Position numbers and translations under genes: made by a program. Below are positions 31,815-39,943 of a stretch of 64,000 nt of DNA, piece by piece (position 1 is the first letter of the stretch; every line of letters begins with the position of its first letter). This DNA is from an uncultured bacterium (GTDB lineage Bacteria; Actinomycetota; Coriobacteriia; Coriobacteriales; Coriobacteriaceae), in NCBI GenBank assembly GCA_905215065.1, contig CAJMOF010000003.1, positions 62,001 through 126,000 on the forward strand. The letters are read 5' to 3'. The notes beneath the pieces were generated by a model. That model ran no database searches. It was not told the DNA's origin and saw nothing but the letters and a program-made list of their open reading frames with translations.

Positions 31815-32726
31815 ATGTCCGAGAACGAAGAGATCATGAACGAGACCGAGAACGAGACCATGGCTGCCGAGGTTGAGGCAGTCGAGACCGTGGAGACCGA
31901 AGCTGCTGAGGTTGAGGCTGCTGATGAGGTTTCCGCCGAGGAGGAGGCCGAGGTTGTCGAGGCCGCCGCTGATTACGATGACGAAGAGCTGATGGACAAG
32001 ATGCAGAAGGCCGCTCGCCTGCTGCGTAGCCGTCGCTTTGCTATTTCCAAGGAGGAGGAGGCCAAGGCCGAGCGCATGGCGAACATCGAGCGCGCCATCA
32101 AGCTTCTTGACCTCAAGCCCAAGATGGAGCAGAAGGAAATGTCCGACCTGCTGGGCATGCGCCTTCGTGAGCTCGATGGCCTGATGGCCGAGGCCGAGGC
32201 TGCCGATCTGGTCGGCCGCATCGACGACGCCGAGGGCGATATGCGCAAGATCGTCGTCTTCGCTGCCGAGGATGCCGCCGAGGGCCTGGTCGAGCTTGCC
32301 AACAAGAAGGAGAAGCTCCTGCCCGAGCTTTCTTACGAGGAGGCCACCGAGCTGATGGCCGCTCTCGATAAGGTTATCGCTCCGCTCGTCGCCATGGGCC
32401 TGGACGAGGACCGCGGTCCTCGCGGCGGCCGTGACGATCGCGGTGGCCGTGGTGGCGACCGTGGCGGCCGCGGCGGCTTTGGCGATCGCGGTGGCCGTGG
32501 CGGCGACCGTGGCGGTCGCGGTGGCGATCGCGGTGGCCGTGGCGGCTTTGGTGACCGTGGCGGCGACCGCGGCGGTCGCGGCGGCTTTGGCGGCAACCGT
32601 GGTGGCTATGGCGATCGCGGTGGCAACCGTGGCGGCTTCGGCGGCAACCGTGGTAACGACCGTGGCGGTCGCGGTGGCGATCGTGGCGGCCGCAACGGCG
32701 GCGGCTTCCGCGGCAACCGTTTCTAG
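31815..32726 (+). CDS. Acidic winged-helix protein with RGG-box C-terminus
   Basis: A 303-residue protein in three parts. Residues 1-55 are almost all Glu, Ala, Val and Asp. Residues about 60-195 are charged and helical, with a MarR-like winged-helix stretch (KPKMEQKEMSDLLGMRLRE, then LVGRIDDAEGDMRKIVVFA). Residues about 200-303 are made of RGG, DRGG and GFGG repeats, over a dozen in all. RGG boxes bind RNA and drive condensate formation in eukaryotes and in some bacterial RNA helicases and cold-shock proteins. The start ATG follows AAGGAG. The gene is monocistronic and followed by a strong terminator. A nucleic-acid-binding role is likely; partners are unknown. Confidence 0.8.
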   Translation: MSENEEIMNETENETMAAEVEAVETVETEAAEVEAADEVSAEEEAEVVEAAADYDDEELMDKMQKAARLLRSRRFAISKEEEAKAERMANIERAIKLLDLKPKMEQKEMSDLLGMRLRELDGLMAEAEAADLVGRIDDAEGDMRKIVVFAAEDAAEGLVELANKKEKLLPELSYEEATELMAALDKVIAPLVAMGLDEDRGPRGGRDDRGGRGGDRGGRGGFGDRGGRGGDRGGRGGDRGGRGGFGDRGGDRGGRGGFGGNRGGYGDRGGNRGGFGGNRGNDRGGRGGDRGGRNGGGFRGNRF

Positions 32727-32732
32727 GTTAGC

Positions 32733-32870
32733 TACGCCGTTCTACCGAACGGCGTAACAGCTCGACGCTGCGCACCCACCAGAGCGACAACTTGTCATTC
32801 AAAGAGGACGGCATGACCAGAAGGTCTATGCCGTCCTCTTTTCATGCCAATTTGTTCGCTCTGGTGGGCG
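32733..32870 (+). repeat. Composite inverted-repeat element with internal terminator hairpin
   Basis: A TACGCCGTTC/GAACGGCGTA palindrome is followed by CTCGACGCTGC, then an outer stem (32771-32790 with 32851-32870) enclosing a hairpin (32801-32814 with 32828-32842) ending in TCTTTTC, which probably terminates the RGG-box gene. The palindrome core and TCGACGCTGC box match the element at 3009-3144. Confidence 0.7.
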
Positions 32871-32907
32871 CTCGCTGCCGTTGCCAAAACATCGGCGTCG
32901 CCCTGAT

Positions 32908-32958
32908 CAAAACCTGCCAAAAAGGGACAGGTTTATTATGGTCGGTTTTATCTGGGCA
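32908..32958 (-). repeat. Dispersed 45-base element, minus orientation
   Basis: Read on the minus strand this gives TTTGCCCAGATAAAACC, ATAATAAACCTGTCCC and TTTTTGGCAGGTT. It matches the copies at 12530-12574 and 56686-56731. The GGCAGG and CCTGCC ends pair, so the transcript could fold. Confidence 0.75.
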
Positions 32959-32977
32959 AACGTGGTCGTCTATCGCA

Positions 32978-33039
32978 ATGTAGTCGTTGGGGACGTTCTT
33001 GTTTGACTAGTCGTTTAAGAACGTCCCCAACGACTACAT
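32978..33039. repeat. Perfect 23-base inverted repeat
   Basis: Arms at 32978-33000 and 33017-33039 are exact complements (start ATGTAGTCGTTGGGGACG). The 16-base loop contains the palindrome GACTAGTC. The stem is much longer than a terminator needs and has no T-run. Confidence 0.9.
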
Positions 33040-33043
33040 AGCG

Positions 33044-33109
33044 TGAGAGTGGATAATCTCCCGGTTTGAGCCCATATTCATGCTCAAGGTGGGAGATTAT
33101 CCACTCTCA
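33044..33109. repeat. Perfect 19-base inverted repeat
   Basis: Arms at 33044-33062 and 33091-33109 are exact complements (TGAGAGTGGATAATCTCCC). An inner TTGAGC/GCTCAA stem lies in the loop. Together with the three preceding elements it fills the 420-base gap between the RGG gene and pdxT. Confidence 0.9.
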
Positions 33110-33150
33110 TTTGTTGTATGTCCGAAAATCCACGCTCGTTTAAATTCTGC

Positions 33151-33738
33151 CTACATTTGCAGGAACAGTTCGTGGAGGTGGGTGTCTTCGTCGAGCTCGG
33201 GGTGGAAGGTGACGCCGAGCTGGTTGCCTTGGCGGGCGGCGACGATGCGACCGTCGACTTCGGCTAGGGCCTCAGTGTCGCCGTGCACTTCGACGATGCG
33301 GGGCGCGCGGATAAACGTCAGCGGCACTTCACCGTCGATGCCGGCTACCTGCCCCTTGGTTCGAAAGCTGCCGAGTTGCCTGCCGTAGGCATTGCGCTCG
33401 ACGAGTACATCCATGGTTGCCAAACGCGACGTGCCCTTATCGTCATGAGCGGCAAGGTCGTGAGCCAGCAGAATCAGGCCGGCGCAGGTGCCCAGGACGG
33501 GCATACCTTCAGCGATACGGGTACGAAGCTCCTCGAGCATGCCCAACTCATCAAGCAGTTTCCCTTGAACGGTAGACTCGCCGCCGGGAAGTACCAGACG
33601 GTCAAAGTTCTGCTTCAAATCAGCCGCCTGCCTCAGCTCAATACAGCGTGCGCCCAGCTCGGACAGTCTTGCCTCGTGCTCGGCAAAAGCGCCCTGGACC
33701 GCCAGCACGGCGACCGTTTGGTCTGCATAATCGCTCAT
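33151..33738 (-). CDS. pdxT: Pyridoxal 5'-phosphate synthase glutaminase subunit PdxT
   Basis: A 195-residue class I glutamine amidotransferase that supplies ammonia to PdxS. Cys85 is in GTCAG, and the His-Glu pair lies in TFHPELDED. LPGGES is the family oxyanion motif. The start ATG follows AAAGGATCGCAC. It is second in the pdxS-pdxT operon, 20 bases after pdxS. Acts in the cytoplasm as part of a 12:12 PdxS-PdxT complex in characterised relatives. Confidence 0.95.
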   Translation of the reverse strand: MSDYADQTVAVLAVQGAFAEHEARLSELGARCIELRQAADLKQNFDRLVLPGGESTVQGKLLDELGMLEELRTRIAEGMPVLGTCAGLILLAHDLAAHDDKGTSRLATMDVLVERNAYGRQLGSFRTKGQVAGIDGEVPLTFIRAPRIVEVHGDTEALAEVDGRIVAARQGNQLGVTFHPELDEDTHLHELFLQM

Positions 33739-33758
33739 GTGCGATCCTTTCTGCTGGA

Positions 33759-34649
33759 CTAGCGCCCGCGCTCCTCCATGATGATCTCGATTTCGTCGGC
33801 GTTGATGCCCACCATGGCCTCGCCCAGGTCCTCCGAAAGCTCGGCGATGAGCTTGGCGTCGGTGAAGTTTGCCACGGCCTTGACGATGGCGGCGGCGCGC
33901 TTGGCGGGGTCGCCGCTCTTAAAGATGCCCGAGCCAACAAAGACGCCCTCGGCGCCCAGCTGCATCATCAGCGCGGCGTCGGCGGGGGTCGCGACTCCGC
34001 CGGCGGCAAAGTTTACGACGGGGAGCTTGCCCGTGGCATGGACCTCGCGCACCAGCTCGACCGGAACCTGCAGCTGCTTGGCTGCCTCAAAGAGCTCGTC
34101 GTCGCGCAGAGCAACAACGTCGCGGATCTGCTTTTGGATCTTGCGCATGTGACGCACGGCCTGAACGACGTCGCCCGTGCCCGGCTCGCCCTTGGTGCGA
34201 ATCATCGTGGCGCCCTCAGCAACACGGCGCAACGCCTCGCCCAGATCGCGGGCGCCGCAGACAAACGGCACGTCAAACTGGGTCTTGTCGATGTGATAGA
34301 CATCATCGGCGGGGGAGAGGACCTCGGACTCATCGATGTAATCGATCTCGATGGCCTGCAGGACCTGCGCCTCGACAATGTGACCGATGCGACACTTGGC
34401 CATAACGGGGATGGAGACGGCCTCCTGGATGCCCTTGATCATCTTGGGATCACTCATGCGCGAGACGCCGCCTGCGGCGCGGATGTCGGCCGGGATACGC
34501 TCGAGCGCCATGACGGCGCAGGCGCCCGCCTCCTCGGCGATGCGTGCTTGCTCGGGCGTGGTGACGTCCATGATGACGCCGCCCTTGAGCATCTGCGCGA
34601 GTTCGCGATTGAGTTTGACGCGATCGGCCTTGCTGGTCTGTTCTGCCAT
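33759..34649 (-). CDS. pdxS: Pyridoxal 5'-phosphate synthase subunit PdxS
   Basis: A 296-residue TIM barrel that makes PLP from ribose 5-phosphate, glyceraldehyde 3-phosphate and ammonia. Family signatures are [45 protein letters not shown] with the first active-site Lys and [14 protein letters not shown] with the second loop. The start ATG follows AAGGGAGCAACC; an in-frame ATG 14 codons upstream lacks a site. The gene leads the pdxST operon and is divergent from a MocR/PdxR-type regulator. Confidence 0.95.
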   Translation of the reverse strand: MAEQTSKADRVKLNRELAQMLKGGVIMDVTTPEQARIAEEAGACAVMALERIPADIRAAGGVSRMSDPKMIKGIQEAVSIPVMAKCRIGHIVEAQVLQAIEIDYIDESEVLSPADDVYHIDKTQFDVPFVCGARDLGEALRRVAEGATMIRTKGEPGTGDVVQAVRHMRKIQKQIRDVVALRDDELFEAAKQLQVPVELVREVHATGKLPVVNFAAGGVATPADAALMMQLGAEGVFVGSGIFKSGDPAKRAAAIVKAVANFTDAKLIAELSEDLGEAMVGINADEIEIIMEERGR

Positions 34650-34741
34650 GGTTGCTCCCTTGGTTGGCATGTACATTGCTTGACGGAACATCCTATCGGG
34701 GAGCTGGGTATGGCGAAATACTCAGTTTTCGAGATAATAAC

Positions 34742-34783
34742 AAGGTCAGACTAATGCCAGATTGAATGATTCGATAAGGTCAG
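34742..34783 (+). promoter_or_regulatory. Direct repeats AAGGTCAG, candidate PdxR operator
   Basis: AAGGTCAG occurs at 34742-34749 and 34776-34783 with start-to-start spacing of 34 bases, near three helical turns. It is in the 145-base gap between pdxS and pdxR. MocR-type PdxR proteins are known to bind direct repeats in such gaps. Confidence 0.45.
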
Positions 34784-34794
34784 GTGATAGACCC

Positions 34795-36231
34795 ATGCTT
34801 GACTACAATTTGGAAAATCGCGGCGAAGCATCGCTCTATGAGTATGTTTACCAGCAAATCCGAGATGATATCGTAGCTGGACGCATTACGGCGGGGGAGC
34901 ATCTGCCGTCCAAGCGCGCCTTTGCCAGTCATCTGGGAATCAGTGTTATTACCATCGAGAATGCATATAGCCAGTTGCTTGCCGAGGGCTATATTTGCTC
35001 AAAGCCGCGCCGTGGTTACTACGCGTGCGAGCTTCCCGATGCACCGGTTTTGTCTTTGGCCGCGGGGGATATCGACCGAGATGCTGTCTCTGTTGGCCCC
35101 AGCGCGCATGATGCCACGGGGCAGGTCGAGCGATTCGACGCACTTTCTCCTTCCGCCTTGGAAGCGGCGCGGCTTTGGCAGGCCGCCCTACGGGCGACGC
35201 TGACGTCCGAAGACGAACGTGAAATCTTTTCGCCCGCACCGGCGCAGGGCACCGCTCGACTGCGACGTGCGATTGCGCACCATCTGCGCGGGACAAGGGG
35301 CATGAATGTCAATCCCGACAATATCGTTATCGGTGCGGGCGCCCAGCTGCTCGATACCATGTTGGTTCAGTTGCTTGGCGCGGACAAGGTGTATGCCGTC
35401 GAGGATCCAGGCTATTTGCGCTTGACGCGCATCTATCAGGCCATGGGTTGCGAAGTACGGCATGTCCCGTTGGATGCTGAGGGCGTGGACTTGAGCGCGC
35501 TGCAGAAAATCGGGACCGATGTCCTTCATCTGATGCCGTCTCATCAGTATCCGACCGGTCTTGTGACGAGCATTGCACGTCGCTATGCGTTGCTGAGCTG
35601 GGCCGCCGAGCGGCCAGGTCGGTATCTCATCGAAGACGACTTTGATTGTGAGTTTCGCCTTGCCGGCAAGCCGATTCCCGCGCTCGCGTCGATCGATGCC
35701 GCCCAGTCGGTTATCTACACCAACACGTTTTCGAAGAGCCTTTCATCGGCGTTACGTTTGGCGTACATGGTGCTGCCCGATGAACTAATGGAGAGGTTTA
35801 AACGCAACCTTGGTTTCTACGCCTCGTCGGTAAGTTCTGTTGACCAGGTCGCTTTAGCGCGCTTGCTGGAATCGGGTGATTACGAGCGGCATGTGAACCG
35901 CGTGCGCGTGCGTGCTCGCGAGGCACGCGATGGCCTGGCAGCGCTTGTACGGAAAGCGTTTCCGGCAGGGGAGGTCTCGATCGAGCATGCAGACGCGGGC
36001 CTTTACTGTATCGTGGTTGCGGAGCGTGGAATGGGCGGAAGCACTTTTGCACGGGCCCTCACGCGCTCGAGCATCCCTTTTATCGATATCGGTGACTGTT
36101 TTTGGTGTGCCGATGGCGCATCTGTCCCTGAAAACTCAACTCAAATTCTTGTTCAGTATGACGATCTGAGTCCAAAAGTACTAACTATCTTGGAATTGCA
36201 GCTAATGGGGGGCACTCTGCAACCTAAGTGA
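34795..36231 (+). CDS. pdxR: MocR/PdxR-type GntR-aminotransferase regulator
   Basis: A 478-residue fusion of a GntR winged helix (residues 1-75, SLYEYVYQQIRDDIVAGRI … LPSKRAFASHLGIS) and a fold-type I aminotransferase-like domain. The PLP Lys lies in TNTFSKSLSSALRLAYM. Being divergent from pdxST, it is probably the PLP-responsive activator of that operon. The start ATG is preceded only by AGGTGATAG. The stop codon TGA lies inside the left end of a 120-base repeat element (36225-36344), so its last codons may be determined by that insertion. Confidence 0.88.
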   Translation: MLDYNLENRGEASLYEYVYQQIRDDIVAGRITAGEHLPSKRAFASHLGISVITIENAYSQLLAEGYICSKPRRGYYACELPDAPVLSLAAGDIDRDAVSVGPSAHDATGQVERFDALSPSALEAARLWQAALRATLTSEDEREIFSPAPAQGTARLRRAIAHHLRGTRGMNVNPDNIVIGAGAQLLDTMLVQLLGADKVYAVEDPGYLRLTRIYQAMGCEVRHVPLDAEGVDLSALQKIGTDVLHLMPSHQYPTGLVTSIARRYALLSWAAERPGRYLIEDDFDCEFRLAGKPIPALASIDAAQSVIYTNTFSKSLSSALRLAYMVLPDELMERFKRNLGFYASSVSSVDQVALARLLESGDYERHVNRVRVRAREARDGLAALVRKAFPAGEVSIEHADAGLYCIVVAERGMGGSTFARALTRSSIPFIDIGDCFWCADGASVPENSTQILVQYDDLSPKVLTILELQLMGGTLQPK

Positions 36232-36344
36232 GTAGACTTTTAGCACTTTGGCGACCAGGCAGTTTTGTAACAAGCTATCTACCTGCGGTTTTGAAAAGCA
36301 GGATGACCGGCCTGATCGGGATGTTCAAAAAAGTCTACTCACTT
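36225..36344 (+). repeat. 120-bp stop-ended element, copy A
   Basis: It begins TAAGTGAGTAGACTTTT and ends with the complement. CTACCTGCGGTTTT lies at a fixed offset of 55 bases from the left end, as in copies B (37645-37765) and C (47355-47475). The terminal 11 bases TAAGTGAGTAG hold TAA, TGA and TAG in the three frames, and the other end gives the same on the opposite strand. The pdxR stop is the TGA. Confidence 0.92.
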
Positions 36345-36527
36345 GCCGCGCAAAGCTCCTGCATGAGAAAAAAATGGGGTTTTCAACAGGGCTTCGTCCA
36401 GCTCTTGGCAAGCTTTTGGCCAGTTGGGGAGGGCTGTTGAAAACTCGGCAGTCCGTTCGGCGCCATTTTTGGTGCGTTCGCGCCAATGCGTGACTGACTG
36501 GGTTGAAATTCGTGTTTTCCTGTGCCT
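36345..36527. other. Gap between copy A and the nuclease gene
   Basis: This contains an imperfect inverted repeat GTTTTCAACAGGGC … GAGGGCTGTTGAAAAC (about 36379-36444) and no gene. No ribosome site is seen before the next start. Confidence 0.5.
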
Positions 36528-37655
36528 ATGAAGGATCTACTTTGTGACATATCGGCTTTTAGGTACTGGCGTTTGCCCCCTCAGGTCCGCGCTTTGTGTC
36601 CGCCGCTTCCACGGCCGGAAGAAGACCGGCAGCGATATGAACTCGCCCGTAACCCGACGGCTGCGGTTGCGCTCGGTTTTCCACTGTATACGTTGGTTCG
36701 GACGAGAAACAAACGGACTTGCCCTGCCAGCATTAGGCAGCGGCTGTTCCTTGGTGAGCTCCCCAGGGAATCCGTGCTGGAAACGGAGCATGGGTTTTTG
36801 GTTACGTCTCCTCTACTGACGGCATTCATTATGTCGCGGCATCTGACGGATCTTCAGCTTCTTTTGGTATTGGCGGAGATGTGTGGCTCGTTTGCGGTGT
36901 GCGCTCTGCCGGCGGCACTTGAGGCGGAGCTTACGCGTGCAATTGATTCGGGCGCGATTTCGACAACGTTCGGTTGGGTGCGATGTCCGTCCGAGGACGG
37001 TACCGCTTCGAATTTATGGCGTCGAGATGCTTTGGTTTTGGGCGGAGACCTTGACCGTTTTTGTTCAGATGTTTGCGGGATGCGTTACGGCAATAGATTT
37101 ATAGCGGTATCGCAACTCGTTCCATTGGACGCCGCGTCGCCTTTTGAGGTCGAGGCGTATTTGCTACTTGCACTGCCGCGATCCCTGGGAGGAGAAGGTT
37201 TTTGCGGCATAGAGCTCAATGTTGAAGTGATGCTAAGCACAAGTGCTCGAGCGATTGTGGGAAAGTCCCGTGTATATATCGACCTACTTCTTTCTTCGCT
37301 GGACGGCAGGCGACAGGTGGCCATTGAATGTCAGGGAAAGGCCTCGCATGGACGCGCAGGGGATGGCTTGCGTGACGCTGACCGCATGACGGCCCTTCAG
37401 GCCATGGGCTACGATGTACTTCTCCTGACACACAGACAGATATCCGATGAGGGTAGATTCCGCGCGATCGTTAAGGCCGTATGCAGGATGCTCGATGCTG
37501 AATATCGTGATAAAAGCTCAGATGAGCAAAGGGCTGAGACATTACTCCGGTCTGAACTATTCGTTGACTGGTCAAAACTGGGAGAAATCGACAAAAAGAT
37601 GCCCGTTAGACACAAAAAGGCCCGATCATGGACGGTTGCAAATCTAAGTGAGTAG
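36528..37655 (+). CDS. Putative PD-(D/E)XK (DUF559/Vsr-like) nuclease protein
   Basis: A 375-residue protein. The first 180 residues include RNKRTCPASIRQRLFLGELPRESV and VTSPLLTAF, a layout seen in Coriobacteriia proteins related to AbiEi-like antitoxins. The C-terminal part (about 215-340) has YIDLLLSS, then AIECQGKASH, a conserved D..R..AL...GYDVL segment, which is the DUF559/very-short-patch-repair nuclease fold (Asp, Glu-x-Gln/Lys). Two starts are possible, ATG here and a GTG two codons upstream; neither has a ribosome site. It is bracketed by copies A and B of a 120-bp element, and its stop TAG lies in copy B. Function unknown; a nuclease activity is inferred from fold motifs. Confidence 0.65.
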   Translation: MKDLLCDISAFRYWRLPPQVRALCPPLPRPEEDRQRYELARNPTAAVALGFPLYTLVRTRNKRTCPASIRQRLFLGELPRESVLETEHGFLVTSPLLTAFIMSRHLTDLQLLLVLAEMCGSFAVCALPAALEAELTRAIDSGAISTTFGWVRCPSEDGTASNLWRRDALVLGGDLDRFCSDVCGMRYGNRFIAVSQLVPLDAASPFEVEAYLLLALPRSLGGEGFCGIELNVEVMLSTSARAIVGKSRVYIDLLLSSLDGRRQVAIECQGKASHGRAGDGLRDADRMTALQAMGYDVLLLTHRQISDEGRFRAIVKAVCRMLDAEYRDKSSDEQRAETLLRSELFVDWSKLGEIDKKMPVRHKKARSWTVANLSE

Positions 37656-37765
37656 ACTTTTAGCGTGATGGCGACCAGATTGTTTTGCGGCAAGCTATCT
37701 ACCTGCGGTTTTATAAAGCAATACGGGTGGTCTGCTCGACAAGTTCCCAAAAGGCTACTCACTTA
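37645..37765 (+). repeat. 120-bp stop-ended element, copy B
   Basis: It begins TAAGTGAGTAGACTTTT and ends AAAAGGCTACTCACTTA (one mismatch to the complement). The CTACCTGCGGTTTT core is at the same offset as in A and C. The nuclease gene ends at the TAG within the first 11 bases. Confidence 0.92.
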
Positions 37766-37838
37766 GTTTTTGACGCGAAGCCGATGTCAAAGGTGGTCCT
37801 ATTTTTGGGGCGTTAACTGGTTTGCAAGACACGAAAAA

Positions 37839-37866
37839 GGCCCGAACCATGCGGTCCGGGCCTTAT
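37839..37866 (-). terminator. Terminator after the rubrerythrin gene
   Basis: AAGGCCCGAACC and near-complement GGTCCGGGCCTT around a short loop, 32 bases after the stop on the minus strand; T-rich tail CGTGTCTT. Confidence 0.7.
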
Positions 37867-37897
37867 AAAGCTAGAGAATGTCTCTCAGGCGTTTGGC

Positions 37898-38458
37898 TTA
37901 GCCGAAGTAGCGCTTTAGCAGGCCGGCGAAAGCCTTGCCGTGGCGAGCCTCGTCGCGAGCCATCTCGTGCACGGTGTCGTGGATGGCATCGAGACCAGCG
38001 GCCTTGGCGCGCTTGGCAAGATCGGTCTTGCCGGCGGTGGCGCCATTCTCGGCCTCAACGCGCATCTCGAGGTTCTTCTTGGTGGAGTCGGTCACGACCT
38101 CGCCCAGGAGCTCGGCGAACTTGGCGGCGTGCTCGGCCTCCTCGTGGGCAGCCTTCTCCCAGTACAGGCCGATCTCGGGATAACCCTCGCGATGAGCAAC
38201 GCGAGCCATGGCCAGGTACATACCGACCTCGGAGCACTCGCCCTCAAAGTTGGCGCGCAGGTCAGCAACGATGTCCTCGGAGACGCCCTCCATCTTGGCG
38301 ACGCCCACAACGTGCTCGGCAGCCCACTCGAGCTGACCCTCCTCCTGCTTTAGGAAGCGAGAGCCGGGAACGCCGCACTGGGGGCACTTGAAATCCTCGG
38401 GCAGCTGGTCGCCGTCGAACTCTTCCACATAACCGCAAACGGGGCAAACAAACTTCAT
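37898..38458 (-). CDS. Rubredoxin-rubrerythrin fusion (reverse rubrerythrin)
   Basis: A 186-residue protein. The N-terminus is a rubredoxin-like iron site (CPVCGY and CPQCG) and residues 50-186 are a diiron ferritin-like four-helix bundle with [26 protein letters not shown]. The rubredoxin domain precedes the ferritin domain, the reverse of classical rubrerythrin. Such proteins reduce hydrogen peroxide with NADH in anaerobes. The start ATG follows AAAGGATCG. No partner oxidoreductase is adjacent. Confidence 0.92.
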   Translation of the reverse strand: MKFVCPVCGYVEEFDGDQLPEDFKCPQCGVPGSRFLKQEEGQLEWAAEHVVGVAKMEGVSEDIVADLRANFEGECSEVGMYLAMARVAHREGYPEIGLYWEKAAHEEAEHAAKFAELLGEVVTDSTKKNLEMRVEAENGATAGKTDLAKRAKAAGLDAIHDTVHEMARDEARHGKAFAGLLKRYFG

Positions 38459-38714
38459 AATTCGATCCTTTCGATCGATGGCGATGGCGCGCTCGTCCGG
38501 TCCCGTAAGGGCCCTCTCCGGACGTGCGTCTTGACGAGTTCTATTATCCATAAATGCAACCGAATGTGAAGCCTATTAGGAATGATTTTTAATAAAAAAT
38601 TTTAGGCATGTGAAGATGTTGATTGATTAACGATTTGCAAGCCATATGCGGACGCCGATGAGTACAATCGGTCGAACAAATGTTGACCTATCAACAAATG
38701 AAGGAGTTTCCTTT

Positions 38715-39935
38715 ATGCATCTAGCCCGCCGCGCCTGGTGCCGAACATATCAGACGGTTTTTCGCATCGCATTGCCGATCCTGCCCTATACCGAGCCGCG
38801 CATTTTGGAGCATGCCGAGGATGTGCCCGCAGTGCTTCAAAAGCGCTCGATCCAGAAGGTCCTTATCGTGACAGACCCTGGTATTGCTCGTTTGGGACTC
38901 ACGGCATCACTCGAGCGTGCGCTTACGGCTCAGGGGATTGGCGTTACGGTCTATGCCGAAACGCGTGCGAATCCCACGGTCTCAAACGTGGAGGAAGCGG
39001 CGTCCCTGTATCGCGAGAGCGCCTGCCAGGCCATTATCGGCTTTGGTGGCGGTTCGGCCATGGACTGCGCCAAGGGTGTGGGCGCACGCATCGCACAGCC
39101 AAATAAGCCCATCAACAAGATGCGTGGCCTGTTGCGCGTCCACCGTCTCCTGCCGCTGCTTATTGCGGTTCCCACTACCGCCGGTACGGGAAGCGAAGTC
39201 ACACTCGCGGCGGTTATCACCGATGACGAGACGCACTACAAGTACCCCATTAACGACTTTGTGCTGATCCCGCGCTTTGCGGTGCACGACCCCGAGTTTA
39301 CGCGCGGCCTGCCCGCCTCCATTACGGGGCAAACGGGCATGGACGCCCTGACGCATGCCGTCGAGGCCTTTATCGGGCGCAGCACCACGCCCTATACGCG
39401 CAAGATGGCGCGCCAGGCGGTGCAGCTCATCCACGACAATTTGCTCGAGGCCTATGAGTGCGGTGGCAACATGTGTGCGCGCCGCAATATGCTTTCGGCG
39501 GCGTATAAAGCGGGCGTTGCCTTTACGCGCTCTTATGTTGGATACGTCCATGCCATCGCGCACAGCCTGGGCGGGCGTTACGGGATTCCCCACGGCTTGG
39601 CCAACGCCATCATCCTGCCGCACATGCTTCGCGCCTATGGCGAAGCTGCTGCTCCCAAGCTCGCCGATCTCGCCCGCATGGCCGGCATTGCGCCGGCTAA
39701 TGCGCTGGACAACGTGGCTGCTGAGGCCTTTATCGATTGGGTCGACCGCATGAATGCCGCCTTGGGCATTCCCAAATATGTGACGGGCATTCGCCGCTCC
39801 GATATTCCGCAAATGGCGGCCCATGCCGATGCCGAGGCCAATCCGCTATACCCCGTTCCACTTTTGATGGACCGTTTGGAGCTCGAGCGTATGTACGAGG
39901 TCGTCGCGGGTGGTATGTTTGAGGATGAGAACTAG
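38715..39935 (+). CDS. Iron-containing alcohol dehydrogenase
   Basis: A 406-residue class III alcohol dehydrogenase. The NAD-binding loop is FGGGSAMDCAKG and VPTTAGTGSE follows. The metal-binding residues are in TGMDALTHAVEAF and HAIAHSLGGRYGIPHG. The start ATG follows AAGGAGTTTCC. It is 8 bases before an aldehyde dehydrogenase gene, so the pair probably interconverts an alcohol, its aldehyde and the acid. Direction and substrate are open. Confidence 0.9.
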   Translation: MHLARRAWCRTYQTVFRIALPILPYTEPRILEHAEDVPAVLQKRSIQKVLIVTDPGIARLGLTASLERALTAQGIGVTVYAETRANPTVSNVEEAASLYRESACQAIIGFGGGSAMDCAKGVGARIAQPNKPINKMRGLLRVHRLLPLLIAVPTTAGTGSEVTLAAVITDDETHYKYPINDFVLIPRFAVHDPEFTRGLPASITGQTGMDALTHAVEAFIGRSTTPYTRKMARQAVQLIHDNLLEAYECGGNMCARRNMLSAAYKAGVAFTRSYVGYVHAIAHSLGGRYGIPHGLANAIILPHMLRAYGEAAAPKLADLARMAGIAPANALDNVAAEAFIDWVDRMNAALGIPKYVTGIRRSDIPQMAAHADAEANPLYPVPLLMDRLELERMYEVVAGGMFEDEN

Positions 39936-39943
39936 GAGGGCCC

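Noticed and set aside
32727..33150. CRISPR array
   Set aside because: The repeated units are inverted, differ from each other and have no spacers of uniform length.
36228..36440. Short frames starting in the 120-bp elements, with MSRLL and KVYSL-type ends
   Set aside because: They translate the repeat and stop with it; similar frames at copies B and C show the same words in either strand. They are by-products of the element.
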